NCBI GenBank assembly: GCA_903907885.1
Contig: CAIVPY010000473.1
Span: forward strand, 1-8,997
DNA length: 8,997 nt
Origin: an uncultured Bacteroidota bacterium
GTDB taxonomy: Bacteria > Bacteroidota > Bacteroidia > UKL13-3
Direction: 5' to 3'
Shown here: in pieces, positions 5,845 to 8,997 of the stretch
Position numbering within the stretch: the stretch's first letter is position 1
How the letters are laid out: every line of letters starts with the position of its first letter
Made by a program: the position numbers and the translations under genes
The notes under the pieces: model-generated
Seen by the model: only the letters and a program-made list of their open reading frames with translations
Told to the model about the DNA's origin: nothing
The model's database searches: none

Positions 5845-8800
5845 TTAATTGAGGATATCCATAATTTCATCAACATCAATGTTTTTGATAAAAGATTCTT
5901 CGGTGGTGATAAGGCTGTCGGCAAGGTTTTTCTTTTTTTCTTGTAGGGCTAGTATTTTTTCTTCGACAGTATCTTTTGTGATAAATTTATAAATGAAAAC
6001 AGACTTCTGTTGTCCAATTCTATGAGCTCTATCCACTGCCTGCCTTTCCACTGCGGGGTTCCACCAAGGGTCAATCATGAACACATAATCGGCAGAGGTT
6101 AGATTTAGGCCCACTCCACCTGCTTTTAATGAAATCAAAAAGAAGGAAATGCCTTCATTTTGTTGGAAATTATCAACTACTTTTTGCCTTTCTTCGCTAG
6201 ATAAACTGCCATCTAAATAGGCATATTTGATATCTTTTTCATCAAAGTACTTACTGAAAATATGCAGTTGTTTTACAAATTGCGAAAACATAAGCACTTT
6301 ATGCCCCTCCGCCTGGGCTGTTTCGGCACGGTACATAATCTCGTTAAACTTGCCACTTCCATGTTCATAGGTTTCGTTGCTAAGTTTTGGGTGATTAGCA
6401 ATTTGCCTTAGTTTGGTTAGACCTTGCAATAATGTAAACTGACTTCGAGGCAAGCCCAACTCTCGTATTGATTTAATAATCTCATTGCGGTAATAACTTT
6501 TCACCGTTTCATACGATTCTTGTTGCTCCTCACTCATTGGGCAATAAATTACCTGTTCAGTTTTTTCAGGTAAGTCTTGCGCTACTTGGTCTTTGGTTCT
6601 TCGCAATACAAAGGGTTTGATAATGGCTTTCAATTGATTTAACTTTTGCAAGTCTTTACCTTTTTCAATAGGTAAAACAAATCTTTCGGTAAAAGATGTC
6701 AAATTGCCGAACATACCAGGATTGATAAATGATAATTGACTCCAAAGTTCTTGCACTGAATTTTCAATTGGTGTTCCAGTTAATACTAACCTATTTGAAG
6801 ATTTTAGCAGTCTAACAGCTCTTGATGATAATGACTTTGGATTTTTAATTGCCTGACTTTCGTCTAAAATAATATAATTGAACTTGAAAGTCTTGAAAAT
6901 ATCCACATCCACACGGGCAGTTCCATAAGTAGAAATTATCAAATCATAGCGAGCAAACACTTGAGCTGACTTGCTTCTGCCAATACCCGTATGTATCAAC
7001 ACTTTCAAATTTGGCGTAAATTTCATGGCCTCAGTGTACCAGTTATACACCAATGAATTAGGCACTATAATCAGTGAGGTTCTTATGAAGGTGGTGTTAT
7101 TGGTTATATCGTTATTGGTTACTAAGTTATTAGTTATTGTATGATTTGTTATTTTGTTATTCAATACCGAGAAGTCACCCTTAGAGGAGTCGAAGGGTTT
7201 AATACTGCTAGAAGCAAACAAATCAAATTGAACTGTTGGCATATCATTTTGAGGTTTAATTAGCTTTTCTTCTAAAACAATTTCTGATTCCAAATTGGAC
7301 TTGGATTCACCTATTTGTTTTATATACAACTCCTTTTCTTTTTGCAGCAATGCCAATGTTTGTATTGTTTTACCCAAGCCCATATCATCTGCAAGGCAAC
7401 CACCAAATTGATTTTCTTTTAAAAAATAAAACCAATCGAAACCCGCCTTTTGATAAGGCCTCAACTCGCCTTTAAATTTATCAGGCAAAGCCATTTCTTT
7501 TATTTGTCCATAGTTTTTTATTTGCTCCAACTTATCGCTAAGTTGTAAATATTTCCCCCCTTGATTGGCTATTTCATCAAGCAAACCAATGTGGTGTTTA
7601 TCCAATAGAATATCCTCATTACTTTTAGAGAATTCGAGTATTCCACTTAAATTACCAAACCATTCGTTGGGTATTATTGCTATCATTCCGTTGGGTAAAA
7701 TAAACTCGCGTTTCCCTTTGAGAATATACTCTCTCAATGAAAGAAAAGGAAAACTGAATTCTCCAAACTTCACTACAGCCTGAACGTCAAACCAATCTTT
7801 CTGCTCTTTTACCTCAATTTTTATTTCACGGTTGCCAATAAAATACTTACTAGAACTGTCTTCATTTTGAATGATTCTGATTTTGTGTTGCTTCAATACT
7901 TCGTGGTTTTCATTCAACCATTCTAAGAAATTATATTTATTAGTAGCTTCTTCGCTTAGCAATGCGCCAACTGCGGGTAATAATTTACTGTTTTTAAGTT
8001 TAAAATAGCATTGATTAAACTGAAGGATTCCCATTCCTTCTAATAATTCCTTCACCTCATCTTCATTCTTACGGCTACGTTTGGTTCTATAAAAAATATA
8101 GCTATCGTCTTTTTTGCTAAGGGTTACCTGAATCTTTTGCTGACTTGCATAATCAAACACAGCATCTGCATATTCAAATTGTAGTTTTAATGCTATGTCA
8201 TTATTATCAAAAAGGTTTTGCATGCTTAGCATGGGTTTCATATCGGCCTCATGTGTTTTTATCTCAAAACCCTCTGCATACACATCGTAATTCTCAACCA
8301 ACTTAACAACAAATTTTTGGAAATAGTTTTCCTCAGCCGATTTAGTAATTTGTATAAAACGCTTGTTAAGAAATGGAATCAGTTTTTTCCCATCTACATT
8401 TTTTTCAAAATCAAATATTTGATTTCCCAATACCATCCAGGCAGGGTTTTGGGTAATTATCTGGGCTCCTTTAAACATAAACTCTATGCGTTGCCCTTTA
8501 TATTTGATAGTAGGGAAATAGCGAGTACCTTCAGCATCTTTTCTGAAGTGAAAAAGAACAGAAGCTTTCTCAGAACTAACTTGCAACTCAACCGATGTTG
8601 GATTATTGTCGTTCCCTGTTTTATAAATCGTTTTACCTTTTAATTTTTCTATTACTATCCCAATTCGTTCTTCTATGAAAGGGCGAATTTTGTCGTTGAA
8701 CATTTCTTCAGAGCATTGTTTCGAAAAAAACTCTGCTGTACGGATTTTCTTTTTATTTTCTGGGTGAAATTTGCGGAACAAAAAATCATCATCTACTTTG

Positions 8801-8997
8801 TCTAGAATTTCTAGTAAATGAAAATCGAGAGGACTTAAACCTTTTTTGAAATAAGAAGCTGTTCGACTGAAAATACGCTGGTGAGTAAGGCTAAACTTGC
8901 CTAATGAATTCACCTGAACCACATGAGGCTCAATAATCAAACCCAAGTAGGGATGGTTCACAAGGGTGTATATTAAAAGAAAGGGTTGCGTGTTTAC
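5845..8997 (-). CDS. SNF2-family (HepA-like) DEAD/DEAH-box ATPase, start beyond the right edge
   Basis: Numbering from the GTG at 8961 gives 1038 residues. The frame remains open for 12 more codons to base 8997, and the extra residues (QPFLLIYTL) run smoothly into HPYLGL, so the true start is probably outside the window. SNF2 proteins use ATP to translocate on duplex DNA and remodel bound proteins. The roughly 500-residue N-terminal part is of the bacterial SNF2-associated kind, with no Cys/His zinc cluster of the SWIM type. The motor follows: LRPYQKAGFDWF (500-511), Walker A DDMGLGKT (525-532), PNSLVYNW (Ia), DESQ (700-703), LTGTPIENS (III, from 727), SLKAGGVGLNLTSAD (V, 944-958) and WWNPAVERQAVDRAHRIGQ (VI, 966-984). 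Between motifs I and Ia is a roughly 85-residue insert (about 540-627) containing QFDLF (578-582) and a pentapeptide repeat (601-624). Homologous SNF2 proteins are widespread in Bacteroidota; the precise target is unknown. Convergent with uvrD/pcrA. Confidence 0.95.
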   Translation of the reverse strand, partial: VNTQPFLLIYTLVNHPYLGLIIEPHVVQVNSLGKFSLTHQRIFSRTASYFKKGLSPLDFHLLEILDKVDDDFLFRKFHPENKKKIRTAEFFSKQCSEEMFNDKIRPFIEERIGIVIEKLKGKTIYKTGNDNNPTSVELQVSSEKASVLFHFRKDAEGTRYFPTIKYKGQRIEFMFKGAQIITQNPAWMVLGNQIFDFEKNVDGKKLIPFLNKRFIQITKSAEENYFQKFVVKLVENYDVYAEGFEIKTHEADMKPMLSMQNLFDNNDIALKLQFEYADAVFDYASQQKIQVTLSKKDDSYIFYRTKRSRKNEDEVKELLEGMGILQFNQCYFKLKNSKLLPAVGALLSEEATNKYNFLEWLNENHEVLKQHKIRIIQNEDSSSKYFIGNREIKIEVKEQKDWFDVQAVVKFGEFSFPFLSLREYILKGKREFILPNGMIAIIPNEWFGNLSGILEFSKSNEDILLDKHHIGLLDEIANQGGKYLQLSDKLEQIKNYGQIKEMALPDKFKGELRPYQKAGFDWFYFLKENQFGGCLADDMGLGKTIQTLALLQKEKELYIKQIGESKSNLESEIVLEEKLIKPQNDMPTVQFDLFASSSIKPFDSSKGDFSVLNNKITNHTITNNLVTNNDITNNTTFIRTSLIIVPNSLVYNWYTEAMKFTPNLKVLIHTGIGRSKSAQVFARYDLIISTYGTARVDVDIFKTFKFNYIILDESQAIKNPKSLSSRAVRLLKSSNRLVLTGTPIENSVQELWSQLSFINPGMFGNLTSFTERFVLPIEKGKDLQKLNQLKAIIKPFVLRRTKDQVAQDLPEKTEQVIYCPMSEEQQESYETVKSYYRNEIIKSIRELGLPRSQFTLLQGLTKLRQIANHPKLSNETYEHGSGKFNEIMYRAETAQAEGHKVLMFSQFVKQLHIFSKYFDEKDIKYAYLDGSLSSEERQKVVDNFQQNEGISFFLISLKAGGVGLNLTSADYVFMIDPWWNPAVERQAVDRAHRIGQQKSVFIYKFITKDTVEEKILALQEKKKNLADSLITTEESFIKNIDVDEIMDILN
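7090..7161 (-). repeat. 15-base tandem repeat coding for NNx[I/V]T inside the SNF2 gene
   Basis: In the SNF2 coding direction the unit is AATAACnnnnTAACC in frame. There are four full copies (7147-7161, 7132-7146, 7117-7131, 7102-7116) and a 12-base partial copy (7090-7101). They encode NNKIT, NHTIT, NNLVT, NNDIT and NNTT at residues 601-624. Because the unit is a multiple of three, gain or loss of copies keeps the frame. The repeat falls in a motor-domain insert just before motif Ia. Confidence 0.85.

Overview
This is an AT-rich chromosomal window that most likely comes from a member of the Bacteroidota (Flavobacteriia/Sphingobacteriia/Cytophagia-like). Four things point there: the overall base composition; a perfect Bacteroidota-type promoter (TTG, 17-base spacer, TAnnTTTG) at 3225-3252; the almost complete lack of Shine-Dalgarno sequences before well-supported starts; and the style of the proteins (arginase with a DAHADIH signature, a very long SNF2 protein with a large N-terminal part, and UvrD/PcrA with a C-terminal Tudor-like domain). 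This assignment is an inference, because there is no rRNA or other marker in the window.

Layout. On the + strand: the 3' part of an arginase gene cut by the left edge (1-849); an unremarkable 192-base gap; a small GNAT acetyltransferase (1042-1500) with the only clear Shine-Dalgarno in the window; a 127-base spacer with a possible tiny membrane-peptide frame; a biotin carboxylase (1628-3112); a 174-base gap holding a weak AT hairpin and the promoter; a 62-aa single-pass membrane protein (3287-3475); and a UvrD/PcrA helicase (3530-5809). On the - strand, convergent with the helicase and only 35 bases from it, is a SNF2-family ATPase (5845-8997). Its reading frame stays open to the right edge, so its true start is probably outside the window. 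No gap exceeds 300 bases, and I see no tRNA, rRNA, CRISPR array, insertion sequence or att site.

Function. The genes do not form one pathway: there is arginine catabolism (arginase), acyl-CoA carboxylation (biotin carboxylase without its carrier or carboxyltransferase partners alongside), an acetyltransferase of unknown substrate, and two unrelated nucleic-acid motor proteins. The 62-aa protein and UvrD/PcrA are probably co-transcribed from the 3225-3252 promoter.

This is mainly ordinary housekeeping sequence and I do not see a new multi-gene system. The points worth a second look are local. They are the roughly 85-residue insert inside the first RecA lobe of the SNF2 protein (a five-fold pentapeptide repeat plus a sliding-clamp-motif look-alike), the start/stop architecture around the GNAT gene, a His replacing a substrate-contacting Asn in the arginase, and an inverted repeat bracketing the small-membrane-protein promoter.
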